Shown here one piece after another: positions 27,206 through 41,761 of a DNA stretch of 64,000 nucleotides. Both the position numbers and the translations under genes were made by a program. The number at the start of each line of letters is the position of its first letter. Within the stretch, counting starts at the first letter, position 1. The notes below the pieces were generated by a model, which did not search any database, was not told where the DNA came from, and was given only the letters and a program-made list of their open reading frames with translations. This DNA comes from Ascaris suum (taxonomy: Eukaryota; Nematoda; Chromadorea; Rhabditida; Ascarididae): assembly GCA_013433145.1 (NCBI GenBank), contig CM024170.1, positions 5,599,459 to 5,663,458 on the forward strand, given 5' to 3'.

Positions 27206-29220
27206 TTACTTTCTTTCTACTTGGAGATATCTGACTTCCTCTTGCAATCCTTTCGAAGAAAGCCCATGCTGAACAGCTGCTGCGATCTTTAGACAGATGC
27301 AATGGATGCCAACAATATTATTCGGAATATGCCTTCATATGAGGATACAGAACGCTTTATGGGCGATGCACTGCTTTAGTAGCGCGAAGTGTTCCCAGAG
27401 AGCACAGTGCACAATGAGGCTCAAATCGTTAACTCAGAGTATGAAACAGGCACCAAATGCGGTCATCACCAGACGACCATCGATGTCGATGTGTCGCTGT
27501 GGGTCGACTGTTGTTGCAGTGAGGTTGCCAAGTTTCAGAAGCACATAATTTGAAGTCACATAGCAAACTCAACAAAAAGCTCTGCAGAAGTACTCTGTAG
27601 AAGCTCTTATTAATAATTTTGCTATATCTTTTTGAATAGGTCACCTGTCACCTTATCTGTTTCGATCCGTCCTTCAGCTGTCGCCAGGTACAACGATAAT
27701 CACATACATTCCTCATCATTCTCTTACCTCTGAGTTTCATCTTGGTTACACGCCGTCTAGCAATATCATCCTCTGATGTCTTTGAACATCGACTAGATGA
27801 TAGGTTTCGCTGTCAACGGTTGCTGTCCAGCAAATCGTTTTTGAAGCATCTCATGCACCCTGCCGATTCCACTTTCAGCACTCCCCACAACGAAGTGTTC
27901 CACTCTGCTGTGCTCTTTGACCCTTCATTTGTGATACGATTTACCACAAGCGCTTTCTGCTCATCGCCCTTACCAACAATGACAATTGTTGCTCTCTTTT
28001 TCGTTGACGTCCGCGTTTAGCTGTCTTAAAGTCTAGCAGGTGCCAATATTGAGTCGCACAGGTTTACTCGAAATGTTTTGCGGATCTTGCACATCACTTC
28101 ACCTTAGTACATCATCCTCATCTTACTCTTTGCAGTAGTTCTTCATCTTCACCGGTGCATTCCTGCTTGCCCGAATGAACGTCCTGACTGACCTCTCCGA
28201 TTTCATCTCCTCCCACCATTCTTCTGAGCTTTCGCTTAGCGTCTGATTCCACACAATTTGTTTCTGGACGATTCACTTTAGGTCGACGTTGCTGCTGCGT
28301 CATGAAGAAGCGCTATTTCTACCTTAAAACCAATATTCCGTTTCTTCAAAACTGCAGTGTCTGGTGGTCAACGAGTGGAATGGACAAAAGAAGACTCTTT
28401 TCCTTTGCTCTTCCTGGCAGCTCTGTTATCGTAAATACGGGAGCTGTTGTGCAGAAAACCTTTGAAATCTACTTTGCTCTCTTGACTGTTGCAGATGGAA
28501 GCTCTGCGAGAGTCGATTCGTCGTTGCGTTCGTTAACAATTTACAAATGTGAGAGAGTAGGCAGAGTGTACGGAGATTTTTTGCGGTTTCCACGATGGCC
28601 GTTTTTGAACAATAAAACTGTTTTTCATTCTTCCCTCTAGGCAGGAAACTCTTCCATCAGGGCTCGAATTTTGTAGTAAATGATCTTCCAAAGAGTTGTT
28701 TCTCTCACTGCGATCATTTCTACCATCATTCCGTCGTTGCCGGGAATCTTCCCGCTCCACATATGGGCTAGCGCATTTTATATTTTGCTGACTAAGACGT
28801 GGGAGGTTCAACTTTGAGCCTTGGTGTAGGAAGGTCGATTCGTGGTTTGAACAGTTCTGCGTGAATATCTTTGCAGAGTTCTTCCATCTTCCTTCTTTAG
28901 GTCACCATCTCTCCGCTGCTTAGAAAAAGTGCTCTCCGCTCTTTCTAGCATTTGACTGCTCACCCCATCCGCATTTCGTGTTGCTTTTGCATAATTTGGT
29001 GCCTTGAAGAGCTCTTTTCGTTTCGGAGGTTTTCAAAATTGTCTTTGTCTATGCATTATCAAGCCGAAGAGTACAAATTAATCGAATAGACTGTACAAAG
29101 TTTGTTCTTACGGCTCTCCGTTTTTCCAGTGGGATTTTCGTTGCTTCTGAGATTCTTCCACTGTTTTCCTTCGCCTTTCTCCCTACTCCCGAGTGGAATA
29201 AATTTGTATAATAAATAAAA
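27206..29220 (-). pseudogene. Possible decayed gene with frames interrupted mostly by TGA
   Basis: The minus strand is unusually open over about 2 kb. From 27568 to 27209 120 codons contain only two stops, both TGA, with segments such as NLTATTVDPQRHIDIDG and LSLIVHCALWEHFALLKQ. From 28016 to 27648 123 codons before the final stop contain one TGA, with VIVGKGDEQKALVVNR and GSKSTAEWNTSLWGVLK. A frame at 28303-28118 ends at a donor-like AGA|GTAAGA, and charged frames continue to about 29200. Frame changes and stops prevent a single intact gene. Arg CGA to TGA decay would explain the pattern. The strand is purine-rich, which also lowers stop frequency. No family is recognised. Confidence 0.27.
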
Positions 29221-32200
29221 GCTTCTCTTCACGAAAGTGCAAGATTTTGCTGGACTTTTAGTGTTAATGAGTCTTCTCTTTCATAACGCATAAACAGCAT
29301 TCACGTTTCGGATATAATATAATGAACTTTCAGGGGTTGAGATTTCATAGCAAATATCGGGTCTAACATTGAAATGTGTTGTTGTAACATATTTCTTTGT
29401 TCAGCTGTTATTCGTTATTCGCCCTGTTGTTGTCTAACTGAATTAGGAAGCAGCATGCAGACGATTGAACCCGTCCTAACCCAGAGCATCTTCGTGCTAG
29501 GTTATCGATGTATTCGAACGTAAACTTCACAACGGAATTGAAGCATTCCAACAAACAAATTGGTACCATACTTCAGAGCATAACTTACGAGTCTTTAATC
29601 AGAAGAAGCAACCCATGTCGCCACCTTACCTGCTCCTAACTTATATCTTATAATGCTAATTTCGTCAACAGCTGTAAAATACTCAGGTAAGAATTCGATA
29701 ACACTGCGATGTGTATTAAACAGTGCTTGCTTCTTTGTGAATTACCACTCCAGGAATAAAACTTTGTGCAGTAAAGCAACTTAGAGTCCTCAATAAACAA
29801 AAAAATTCAATTCTCTTTTTTGAAAGGAGGGGGAAATACGGAATGTTGATAAGAGTAGCACTAAGAAATATTTCTATCGTATAGGAAATCTCGAGGAAAA
29901 TTGAAATAAATAAATATAGACATATTTAAATAAATAAACAAATATATTTAAACAAGTAAACAAAGAAAAAAGTATATATCGGATTCACTGAATATACGAT
30001 ACTTCAATACACATAAACGAGTTAATTTCCGAGCACAAGCGGGTTTGCTTCTTCGCGATGCAGCACTCTCAATGTATCAACGGGGAAATAACTTTGTCGA
30101 ATAAAAAATAAAGTGAACCTTCGATAGAGTATCAAAGTGGTGGAAAAGTCTCAATGCGATATCATAGCTAAAACAGCTTTTAATGAAGTGTCCCACAAAA
30201 TTGCTGACATCAAGGAGCGCGACTAATGCTTGCGAGTAACCAACTTCACAGTCGCGCCTTCATCATAACTCAATAAATTCGATCCCACAGTTTTTCGATA
30301 GACAGTATTTGCCGTTACTGGCATGAGAGATGAATCAAAGAAAATTTGAAAACAGGTGGAACTTGGCAACCAGCCAAAAAATTGCAATTTTTTGGAAATT
30401 GAACATGCTATTACGAACAGTTGAAAGTTGCATAAATGTTGATTGTGTTATGGTGAAACCCGATAAATCAGGTATCTAAAGGTTGAGCGCTTAGTTCATG
30501 GAAAGGTCGTGCTTTCTGTCTGGCATATTCAAGCCAGCAACGATTGAAGCTCAAGTTGTGAAATTGATGCGTACATTTTACACCATAGGGTAAATTCCTA
30601 CACCATATTCCACCGCTCACTTCAGCCCTCAAAAGTGCCCGGAAACATCAACTGCACCTGACATCTGCTTGCTTCTTTCATATACTGATACCTCGGTTTA
30701 CAGTTGTCGGATCGAAGAAAGGCGAATCTCTTCTGAAAATTTTATCAGCGATCGATCCGCTAGATGCGAAAATATTATTTTAGATGTTTTATTGTGTAGT
30801 GATAATCTGTGAAATGGGTTGGTGAGTTGAGTGGGATGTGAATCCAAACATCGTTCTAAATGCTCAAATGTTCTTCGTCGCTGTTTTGAATTCGATGAAA
30901 GAAGCAATTTAGATATAAACAACAGCTTCCCAAAGCAGGAAACGCGTCGACGAGTTCATATTTCAGCAGGCACCAAACTTCCCTCGGTCTTTAAACACAA
31001 TTTGTTGAAAGCAGCCAGGAAGCGCGGATTAGCGAGCGAACAGTTTCGTCTTCCTAGTTGAGCTACTGGAAGAGTACTTCAGCAAAATCATGAAACTGAG
31101 AGAGAAGTGTGGAGAGAAGGAAAGAGAGTGAGGGAGGAGGAGAGAAATGTTCATTCTAAGTGTTCGATTTCCACACCATAAACATAAGGCGACGAATCTT
31201 TCTATCGCCGCAACATCCGAAGATAAAATCACTTCGAATTACAAAAGTATAACACCAAACGATGTGATAAATCACCACTGTGGGAAATCGAAACGAATGC
31301 GTTTCCGCCAAAGGTAATGAAACGAAGCGAAGTTGCGAGAGGATGTGAAAAACAAGTGCTCTATCATTCGCAGGAACATAGATGAAAAATGACGAAAAAA
31401 GTCAATGAGGCAACAAAATTTATACGTGGATGCTTTCAAGGCTTTCAAGGCTTCACGCACAGTTCAGCTACTTCCGCCGTCGATTAAGCACTCTCGTAAA
31501 CCATGCCATGGTTTCATCTTTACTGTGTTCAATAGGGGCAGAGGGGATGGGATAGTGGGGAATTATACAACTAGTCCAACTTCAAAGGCAGTAGGCATGA
31601 AATCCACTGCGCTATTATTGCCGTAGAAAACTCTCGGTGGAAAGCTTCACGGCGAATGTAAATCAGCAATGTGAATTACTAATTAAAAAAGATTAGCATA
31701 AAACGACTTTGCATATCCAACAGCAAATAATGAATTGAATCCATTCAATAACGACAACTTCTAAATATTGCTAACGTTAGGTCGGCGTCAACAATCGAAA
31801 AAATGAGTGCGATTTCAAATGCAAACATTTGCAGCTATGCAGCATCACCCCTCCCATCCCCTCCCCTCCCCTCTCTTGCTGCACCGGGAATCACAAAAGT
31901 GCATATTAATGAAGAAGAACATCGATATTCGAGCGTATTTTAATTTTCATTTAAGCGGCTATCTCGTTTATATTCACCTTCGTCAGTCTTAACAGGCATA
32001 TCATGCAATGAGACTGTTCTGTTCTTCGGTGAGTCCACAAATTACAGAGTACAGTCGCCCTTAAATAAACGTTGGAACGTGTTTTAAAAACCTCAAGGTA
32101 AGGAAAGGGAGCAAGTTTTGTTGTTGAACTGGTGGGACATGTTTGGACCGCCAGTGCTGAATTTTGACAAGCCTCGACGGAGGTTTCTAAGCTGGAGAGG

Positions 32201-32784
32201 AAGAGTGAAAGCGACGGGAACAAATGGAGAAGCTCATTTTAGGAACAATGACGGGCAGTTTCGCACTTACTTGATCAACCAACTTTCTGGATTACGAAAA
32301 TGTACTGAAGTATTCGGAGTAATTGCTCTACCTTCAAGTTGATCCAACATCTCGTACCTGCTCTCCTTTCAGTTTGCTGATGTAAAATATATAAGGAAAT
32401 CTTTGACGTCTTGAAACTTCTATAGCTTTTCGGCTTCAGCAGGTCAGCATGAATAGTAATGAGCTCATTCTATAACATAACTGCGTTCAGCAAACTTCGT
32501 AGATTGTTGCAACTCCTATCAGTGAGCACGCATGAGTGCACGTTTGCAAAGTTGATCAAGTAGGAACTGAAGCCCGTTTTGATAGCGATAGAAATCAAAT
32601 ATAGAAGCCGAATATTTTCGCTGCTCGAACGATGAATACTACCAGAAAGAATGATGTCCTCAAGTCACTGGAATGGACACAGTAGTTACTAACTTGGCAG
32701 TAAATAACTAAAGAATCAACCTATCTTTATCACTATTGAAGTAAACGAGAGTGGCATATATGAACGGCAGAGGAGTATATTAAA
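29221..32784. other. No supported gene
   Basis: AT-rich; an AAAT-type satellite lies near 29900-29975. I see no exon with recognisable content. Confidence 0.45.
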
Positions 32785-32853
32785 ATGTTGGCTGTGAACG
32801 AAGAGCCGTTTGGTGAAGGTGAAGCTCGGAGGCGTACAAGCTGTCTTGGTCGA
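32785..32853 (+). CDS. Candidate first coding exon, unrecognised
   Basis: An ATG after TATATTAAA opens 23 codons (MLAVNEEPFGEGEARRRTSC then LGR) ending at a good donor CGA|GTGAGG in phase 0. The region 32780-33190 is GC-richer than its surroundings and has repeated CAGT/CACT units near 32990-33020. No downstream exon could be assigned. Confidence 0.18.
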
Positions 32854-33877
32854 GTGAGGGGCTAAGCTGCTGCAGTCCAGCATCGCATAATGTGAGCTCA
32901 GACAGCCGACACGATCCAAGCAACAGCCAGCCGCCGGTTGAGTGTCGTATTTCAAAGACGGCTGGCTCTCTTCGCAAAGAAACAAACGGCCCAGTCAGTC
33001 AGTCACTCACTCAGTCCCTAGACAGAGACGCAAATTCCATCCGCCCCAAATGCTCCACCCCGCCGTTCAAAGTCAAATTCTCGATCGCCTCCCTATCACC
33101 GTTCAACTTTTTTTCTCGTTTTTTTAAGCAATACACAAATCCACAACGCTCAACCCAGCAGCCTTCAACTCCTTTATGTGAAAAACAGCGATAAAGTCTG
33201 AAGCATTATGGGCTGGATGAGCGCCGAATGTATGTCATATTTCACGAAGACAGCCAACGTCGAATCCACTTTAAAATATGGACTTCATATCTGCTCGCTT
33301 TGTCAGAGGGATTTCGAGATCGAGACCACTCTTATGAATGAAACGTTGAAGTGTTGAATGAGAGTGTTCCACCCACGAAGCGATTCTTATCATTCAACGA
33401 TGCACTATCAAGTTGAACGATCGTTGCGATCATTTCAGTAGGTAGCTAACCTTCGATTCGGATCTACCTCATATACAACATTGGTTAATAGGCTCATAAT
33501 AAACTATATAAGTTCCACAGTGGTTTCAAAGTGCAGCATATGTTTATGAAGCAGAAAGAAAGTCAAATTTATAGCGTGTTTTATGTACTAACAGTTTCTC
33601 AGAAAACGATATCGAGAAAAGTACCACAGAGTCTCAATTGAAAACTCCGGCGCTGTAAATTTCCTGTGATATTTAGAAAACGACTTAGTATTTAAGGATT
33701 TTATTCAGGCAACTGTGAATTTTATTATTAAAATTCATCCATCGCAATAACAGGACATAATATTTCAATGAGTGAAGATGGAAATGAAAGTGAGCGAAAT
33801 TAAGTTTTTTTTTTTTTGAGCGTTTTAATGAAAGGGAGGGGAAGTTTATGAGGGAAGTGAATTACTTATGCGGAGGA

Positions 33878-34787
33878 TTATTTCCTCCTAGAGGTGGATG
33901 GGGACGGTGGAGGTTCAACGAAATCATAAAATCCGCGCCAGTCTTCTGATTGAAATCTAGATGGATTGCCCTGGACGTGTGGATGTGGAAACACCATCCC
34001 TTGAACTTCGATTTTATTTAAAGAAGCAGAAAGTGCCATAAACGATTTAATCTGGCTAAAAAAGAGGCTGATTGACTGTCGCAGCAATGTTTATCGATAA
34101 TTCGACGATCAGCACAAAAAAAAAAACACATTTTCGAGGGTTGTACTGGTTTGTGGTAGTGCGAAATTCCTTCATCTTTCAGCGACGTTAGGCCTTTTTA
34201 AAAAGGGGGAATGCCGCTCAAAACATTTGATTTGTCTCTCAATTTCGTTGCCATAGGCATTCCTTATAAATTAATGCACTTCTGCAACAATTCTCCAACT
34301 TTAATGCGAAACTTCGCATTCGATATTTGCTTCGTTTCCAAAATGTCAGAAACAAGTTTGGCGACTAAAATGAAGTCCCTTGATGAATCTGGGATGTAAT
34401 TTGCATATTAATAACCTCTTATCATCACTTCCTTCCTCTCACAGCAGTGACTGAGTCAAATCGTGAATTAAATCTGCAAGCAGCAGCACTGCTGCTCCGC
34501 CGATGGACATTTGCATTCAGGTGTGCAATAAGCCATTAACCATACGAGTAATGTAAGGACTTTTTTGCAACAAATATATGAAACGAAAACGATACCTAAA
34601 TGGTCTCTTTATATCTTTGAACACGTTCCCAGTTGCGACATTTCATAAAAGATCGATGTTGCGCCTCTCGAAAAACCTTATAAATCTCACGAGTTTAAAC
34701 TATAGCGCATAGAGCTCACCTTTGCTGAGGCTTACTGTTAACCATCAGCCGCTGTCCGCAACTGTTTTTTTTAACGTCACGCAACAT
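33878..34787 (-). CDS. Candidate two-exon gene, 81-residue protein
   Basis: Exon 1 (34720-34787) starts at ATG, encodes MLRDVKKNSCGQRLMVNSKP and QQ, and ends CAAAG|GTGAGC in phase 2. Exon 2 (33878-34055) follows the strong acceptor CCTCTTTTTTAG|, completes a Ser codon, and runs 58 codons to TAA. It contains FPHPHVQGNPSRFQSEDWRG, then FYDFVEPPPSPSTSRRK at the end. The intron is 664 bp. The tail is proline/serine-rich and basic, which suggests a disordered C-terminus. No known domain is seen. The protein could be longer if a further upstream exon exists. Confidence 0.38.
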
Positions 34788-37700
34788 AATTTGCGAGAAG
34801 AATGTTATACGACATCAATGATATGTGTTTATATAATCCTCTTATAATGTGTAAAATTTATCGCTCTTAACTATATAATAGAATGGAATGCTATCTAGTA
34901 GCGTTCTGTAAATAAAAACAGTGACACTGCAAGCAGTGTGTTTCTTGAGCGTGAATGTGTTCTCGAATGTGGGCCAAATCAGGCCCCGGTTTAGGTCTCA
35001 CTCTCTATTACTCTCGGGAGCGGAGCCGAATTTGGCGGGCATTCAGCTGCTTTGAAGAAAAACTCGTAATTTAAAAGGTTTGCGACTTTTAATGCTCAGA
35101 GATTTCTCGTCTAAAGCGTTTAATTTTTGATACGAGTTGCTGAGATGAATGTTTGGATAGAGTTCAACTTTTATCCATAATATAGAATTAGCAAATCTTC
35201 GAAAGAAGAAAGGCGTAATCGAGATCGAAACCGCCTTCTTAGCGGCATTCGACTGAAAGTTGACCCATTTGTTCAAGAAATGAGTAATTAAGAAAACATC
35301 AAATGTCAAGTAAAATATTGCTTTGTCAACATTTATACACTCTCATCAAGTGAATGAGTACAAATCGATTGCGTCGCAACGCCGTTCATCAGTGACGGCA
35401 ATTCGACAATACAGATCACAGCAATAGAGGCCATCTAGGTTCTGAAAAATTTCAGTAAGATGTTGCTATAAACTTCTGTTCTACAGAATGAGCAGTAGTC
35501 ATATCAGGTCATTAGAACTATTATTGGAATACAACGAGCACTAAGCTATCAAGAAGCAGCATTATCAGTACTTAGAAAACGCGTAGTTATATAGGACATA
35601 AACGTAGCAGCGAATTTTTGATGAAATCGTGCATCAAAAAACATCCAACCAAAAATGTTCACTAGAGGATAAAAAATGACAAGTGCTCTTGAGAAGATGT
35701 ACGAAAAAATTTCATTTTCACCATTTTCGAATGTCTTTTCAGAAGCGTTCACGTGGTATTTTCATTTCGCGAAGAAGATTATAAGTGCAACGAAGGAGAT
35801 TTCGCGAAGGATTGCTTAATTCTATTGTTGGTTGTTACTTATTACTTGTTCATTACCTAGTATTACGTATTAGCTGTTATTTATTACTCATTAAATTAAC
35901 TATTAGTTAATTATATGAGGATTGTAAAGAAAGAGGTTGGAGAAGTGTTTCTGAAAATGCAGTAAAAATCGAATACTCCTCAAATACAGCCATCAGCTTT
36001 TTAGCAAGCCTTAATAGCTACTTGTGAATAAGAAATCGAAATGCAATTATATGACGGGAATTGCAATATGGAAATGGTTATAGTGCGTTAGTGATGTTTA
36101 TTTTCTTCCTGCAAATGCGTCAAGTGTTTTTCTGGATGTATATGAGAAATTGGGATCTTGGAGATAAAATAACAATTGAGGCGAAGATAAGAGATATTAA
36201 TTCTGGAACAAGTAACACTGAGAAAACGTGTGCATCTCACAAATGACCACTGATAACGTTGCTCATATTTATGGGTCATTCGCTCTGATTTCGACCTAAA
36301 AAATTTCATCATTTCAACCAATTTTCTCATAGCAAAATAATTATAATGGCCACCGAAAATTGGTCCTAGTGATAATCAAAGGTTTTTGGGTACTTCCTAT
36401 CTTTTCCAATTTTAGAAGACAACTTTCCTCCACTCATTTCCGACTTTTGTTTTCAAATACGGTGAAAATAATTTTTTATCAGTGTTGCTGATATCACCAG
36501 CGACGCTCAATGTTGATATTATTTATAATCGCTGGTAAAGATGACAAGTTTAATGTTTATTGGTGAGCAATTATTTGCAAATGTCGCAGATAAGATTGCA
36601 AATCGGTTTGCAATCCTGCAAAATGCCAATTCGTTATGTTTGCACTGAGTTAAAGCGCGTTTATTATATGAATCGACAACACCTCTCGATGCTGAGTGAC
36701 ACTGATATGCTTCATAGACAGCATTTGATGGACAAAAAAGCATTTGACAACGTTGATGAGAGAAGCTTACTTTGAAGTTATTTTGAAGCCGCGTTTTATT
36801 GTATGCAAAGTACGCTTTGCTCACGCAGATGCTATAAGTCAATCCACTGTTTTCGAACACGGAACAGCACTAGAATCAACAGCGCTCTGATTCAAGGACA
36901 TCATAGATTGTAAGCGGAACATTTTTTAAATCGAAGTTGATTTCCGAGGTTTTGTGGTGCTCATTCATAACAGCGAAGGAATATTATACGTCACATACAA
37001 GAAGCAGATAAAATACTGCAATTTAAACGTGAAGTTTTGAAATTCAAATTCTAATATAAACTAACAAGGTGTGAATGATATTGTGCTGATCGAGATGAGG
37101 GTATGTTCAACGGAAAACTAGTAGTACGACATTCATCAATGGATAGGGGGTTGATAAGGCATTCATGACTCGGCGCAGAACCGATGCGATAGTCATGGAT
37201 GGGCCTTATTTATTAGTGGGGAATATTATTCCACGGGATCTTTATGATTAAGAGGGGGCTGGGCTGGCGCTAAACCGAAGCGAGAAAAGAAGAATAACTG
37301 CGGACCTTACACCACTGCGGAATACCCCACGAATCACTTCAATGACCGCATTAAAGTTTTGCGGAGGGGCTCTAAGCGCCAATAAAGATGCGACGCATAG
37401 GAGAGATGTGATGCCAATGTTAGCATCGATTAGTCCGTCGGATCCCCATAGCACCAAATAAAGAGGCTCATTTGTTGTTGCACAGCTTTATCATTGCGAG
37501 GTATATGATAGTCGAAACATTGCGATGTACAAGTTGAGGAGAGGGACAAGGGAAAGAAGCTGGACGTTGAAATCACGACATATCGCGGTAAGCAAAGGTA
37601 AGCTGAATCTAACAGTCAAAATTTTCAAAGGATTTTTGACAGTAGTGAGACTCTTTACTACGATAATCGCAACACATGAAGCCGTCGTTCTGTTCGACCC

Positions 37701-37901
37701 AGCACGAATCTATGATATCACCAGAAGCAGGCATAGAACTGGAAACCACTACTGCATACCAATGCTGGGGTTGTGGTTTGCACTATCTGAAATTTCCAGT
37801 TTTCTTCACAGATGTAGTAACAAAATTTGAGTTACTGATACATCTCCAGGCAGATATATCAAGCAGAATCATTTTAAAACCAGTAAATGTTCATAGACTC
37901 G

Positions 37902-37904
<3 letters not shown>

Positions 37905-37943
<39 letters not shown>

Positions 37944-38036
37944 TGTTATATATATATCCTCTCTATATACAGTATATATATTATATATTTATATATTTAT
38001 ATTTATATAAAATTATATATGTATATATATTGTATA
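37905..38036. repeat. (TA)n microsatellite and TA-rich tail
   Basis: A TA run of about 36 bases is followed by roughly 95 bases of TATAT/TTATA sequence. It is the second long TA locus in the window. Confidence 0.95.
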
Positions 38037-39321
38037 CTAAAAGTGAGTTCAACTTGTGCATAATGCAAGGGCACCCGTATTATTGGAATCACAATGAAAC
38101 AATGAAAATCATAATAACGATAAAAGTCGGTGATCACGACCACAATTAAAAATGGCTCCGAGGAGAATCCCTATATGCAGGTTAGTAGTTTCAGTAAATT
38201 ATAGGTCGAAGCAACAGAAAACACAAAAGGGCACTTCACAAAATTCACGATGCGAAATCACTGAAATCGACTTCGAGCCGTGCTGCTGAAAGCACCAGAC
38301 TAACGACGTTAAGCACTGTTTTAACCTAATGCACCACTAATATGCACTTATATACGTTACAGCACCACTTTCTAACGACGTTAATACAACATTATGTTTT
38401 TATAAGCAATTTGTCGTGTGAGTGATTGATGCAGAGTGGAGGGAAGTTAGGGAATGCCCCGGGGAGGATCCACATTCTTTTTTTTTTGCAATTTCGAAGG
38501 GTTGATAAATGCTCAGGAAATATGAGCAATGATAGAGGCTTAAAATCCATTTGCTCATGATAACGATACTTCTTGCCACCATCGAACATCTCTGCAGAAT
38601 AATGCATCTGAAATACCCCTAACTCATTAAAAATGCCTCAATCGAATTGAACGAAACTATAGATGTGATGCTGATACATATTTATCAGACTGTAAATATA
38701 CATAGAGGCATATGTGGATAGAGATGACATGACATCAATGTAGTTCAGGTGCAAAAATAACTCCTCAATTCAGAAAGTTTTTTATTGATTAGCACACTTA
38801 GCATAAAACGAATTGCAGTTGAAATCCACCTCTGCAAGGTGCCAGCAAGTGATCAAGATTCCAATACGGAAGTCACTGAGTACAGTATCATCAATGCTTT
38901 AAATCTGCCCCCTTCAACGACCTAGGTTGACAGCACGAAAGCCGCTCATGCTTCTCTTATAGTAAAATAGCCTGTACCAATCGAAGAAACTGCCGTATTT
39001 CACCACTAAAAGTCTATTTGAAGACGAACAGACGAACGATATTTCGAGTGTGAGCATATCTCTTTAAAAACATATTGCTTCGGGCAACTTAGCGAATCTA
39101 TTCGATTTTGCTTCTGTATAGTATCACTGCACATCAGTTTTACTGTCTTTAGTATGATTAAAATCGAAAGATACTTATATGACAATTACTTGAGAGGGAG
39201 TTGGTTTCGAAGTGCTAATATTCAAGAAAGCGAAATTCAATCAATCACGCCAATGACGGCTACGAATTGCAAGAAAAGGTCATGAAAATTGGGAACATAA
39301 GGCTGCCCGTGGTGCAGCATT

Positions 39322-39470
39322 TTATGTGTGTTTGTGCGTATGGAGTGTTTGTGCGTGCGTTTGTGTGCGTGCGAGGATACGTGTGTGCATACACATATGT
39401 TCGTCTCGATATGTCTGTCTGCTTGTGTCTGTCTGCGTGTCTGCACGTGTGTGCTTCAATTTCCTTGTGC
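39322..39470. repeat. GT-rich degenerate repeat
   Basis: TGTGTGTTTGTGCGT-type sequence with interspersed C and T runs for about 150 bases. Open frames on both strands across it are by-products of the repeat. Confidence 0.85.
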
Positions 39471-41749
39471 ATGACGTCGTAGTCCAAAGATTGTTGCATG
39501 CGAGCGATTATGTCATTGCGATTATTCCAACCAGCCATTATATTTCGTTTCATCTTGGGTGCCTTAATTAAGACCACATCATTACAAGTGTAATGACTAA
39601 ATGCCTTTTGACATTTATGCAAATTGCTACAAAACTATAAATAAAAAGTGTTTTTGAATGAAAGATTTCTTGTAAAAACTAAAATCGAACGAATGAGGAC
39701 CATTATTCACTTTTGTGCAATAAAATGAGGAAGAATAATGCGAACGTTGCTTCAGCCTTTAAATACTTTTAAACTGTTAGACAACTGTGAAGCATCTTCC
39801 TCTAGGCGAGCATTCTGAAGCAGCTGTTATGTTAGAGAATGCACATCAATCCGACGAGAGATAATTTCAATGCTCGCTAACAGTACGTGGAGAATTTATA
39901 TGTGGTAGAAGGAATTTTCAGATATAGTTGGGATATTTATTCACTATCCACATGCGAATGCGATGAGAAATCACACCGAATAATTCAAAAAAACTTATGA
40001 GCTAAGAAAAATTCTTGAGATTATTATTTATTTAGCGGTTCGTTGATGAACGTAAAATAATAAAAACCGGAAGACGATGACGAATCACCCTCTGATGTTG
40101 ATTTAATGATGCGTTTCGAGTTGTCGATTATGCTTTACATTCTGGCCAATGGCCAGAGACGTACTGCTTTATTCAAAAAGAAAACATTAAAATATCCGTG
40201 TTAAATGAACAATGAAATCAATTGAAAGAAGGGTCATCGATCACCTTCAGTGAAAGAATATAACTGATAGGAAAATCGATCAATTTAGTGAAATATGAAA
40301 TTGTCTCAAGCTGTATATAATGCTCAGATTCATTGCTAAGGATGTTTTATTGCGTCAACAGTGATGATGAGACGATAACAAAAAAAAGAAATAAAGAGTA
40401 AAAAAAGAAACGCGCAGGTGGGGTCGGCTAGCTAACAGCAGCGATCCATCACTGTTTGAAGCAAAGTTAACAGCAATTCAAGCTATTCTATCGGTGGACC
40501 TCAGTGCTCTTCGATGAGGGAATAAATTCCGACTCACTCACAAATGAAATCCTTCTTCGAAGAAAATTTCAAATAACTATTTATCATCTACGGCAAAAAT
40601 TTATAAAAATACACAAAGAAAGATTCAACAGTAACGCGCGGGCAACGTTCAATAATACTAAGAAGAGATGTTTGCAGCCACCCGTTTGACTGCTCGTTGA
40701 TCAATGATGGACGCATAATGCAGATTACTTTTACCTTTGCTCATCGATAATTGGATATTACAGGTTATTGGATAATCCACTTTTATCGGCGTTATTTATA
40801 ATTTCGTCAAATTTTTTCGAACTTTTTACAATTTACCGGCGGTACAAAAAATATAGTAGCTTTATTAATTCCTTAGTTCACCGAAGAGAGTGAAAAGTCT
40901 GCCTAGCAGTCTGTCTCACTTCTCTGTAGTTAGACCTCCCTTGTCTCCCTCATAGCTTATCTGCTTCAAATCCACTGCCTCGAAGTTGTGGACGAACCTC
41001 ACTCGTTAAAAGCGCTCTGTTTTTATGTTTATTGCCCATTCTTTCTCTCTCTCCCTCTCCCCCCTCTCTCTATCTCATTCAACGAATGCTTCGGTAGTGA
41101 TCACGACGTCATCACTCGTGAAATGTGCGTCAATTCTTACGTCTAACGTTGAAGCAGCGCTTCATAATATCGGTGCCGTTGGGGGTGCGGCCTGTCTCGC
41201 TGCCTCTTCGAGGTTCGTCAGCCGCAACCGTCTTTCATAGCCTACGATTCGAATCCTCCCCCTTTCACTTCTGTGCATCTCTGTTCCTCTTATCATTCAC
41301 ACTCTCACCACTTCAATCTTTGTTCATTTTTTGTAGCGCAAGCCTGCACTCATCGCCCGAAATAGACCCACCGTTCCCCGAGTTATAAGCCCCGAGGCTT
41401 TTGGAATGCGCAATCGCCCAAAAGATATTTGAGAGAAGGTTATGAAAAGAAGAGAGATTTATTTCCTTTTCGAACTTCAATTCGAAAGTGTATTGGAGGG
41501 CAAACGGGAGCGGGAAGGAACGACCGAGAGAATTGCTAAGATGTATATTCGCCATAGTGCTCTTCACCTACTGTCCTTGGTTCTTGCATCTCGTGTTAGC
41601 TGACGTTTGTCGAACTAAGTGTCCACCATGCTAGAAGAAAGACTCACTGTGTTTCAGTTCGAGGAGTAGGCTTAAACGCGAGATGGGGCTTATATTTGGG
41701 AGGGGGACATATGGCATTCGCAACTTCCTGAGACGGACGTATATCCATT

Positions 41750-41761
41750 GGGGGGGGGGGG
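41750..41761. repeat. G homopolymer, 12 bases
   Basis: Uninterrupted G tract. Confidence 0.95.

Noticed and set aside
39237..39622. Several open frames on both strands
   Set aside because: They are by-products of the GT-rich repeat tract.
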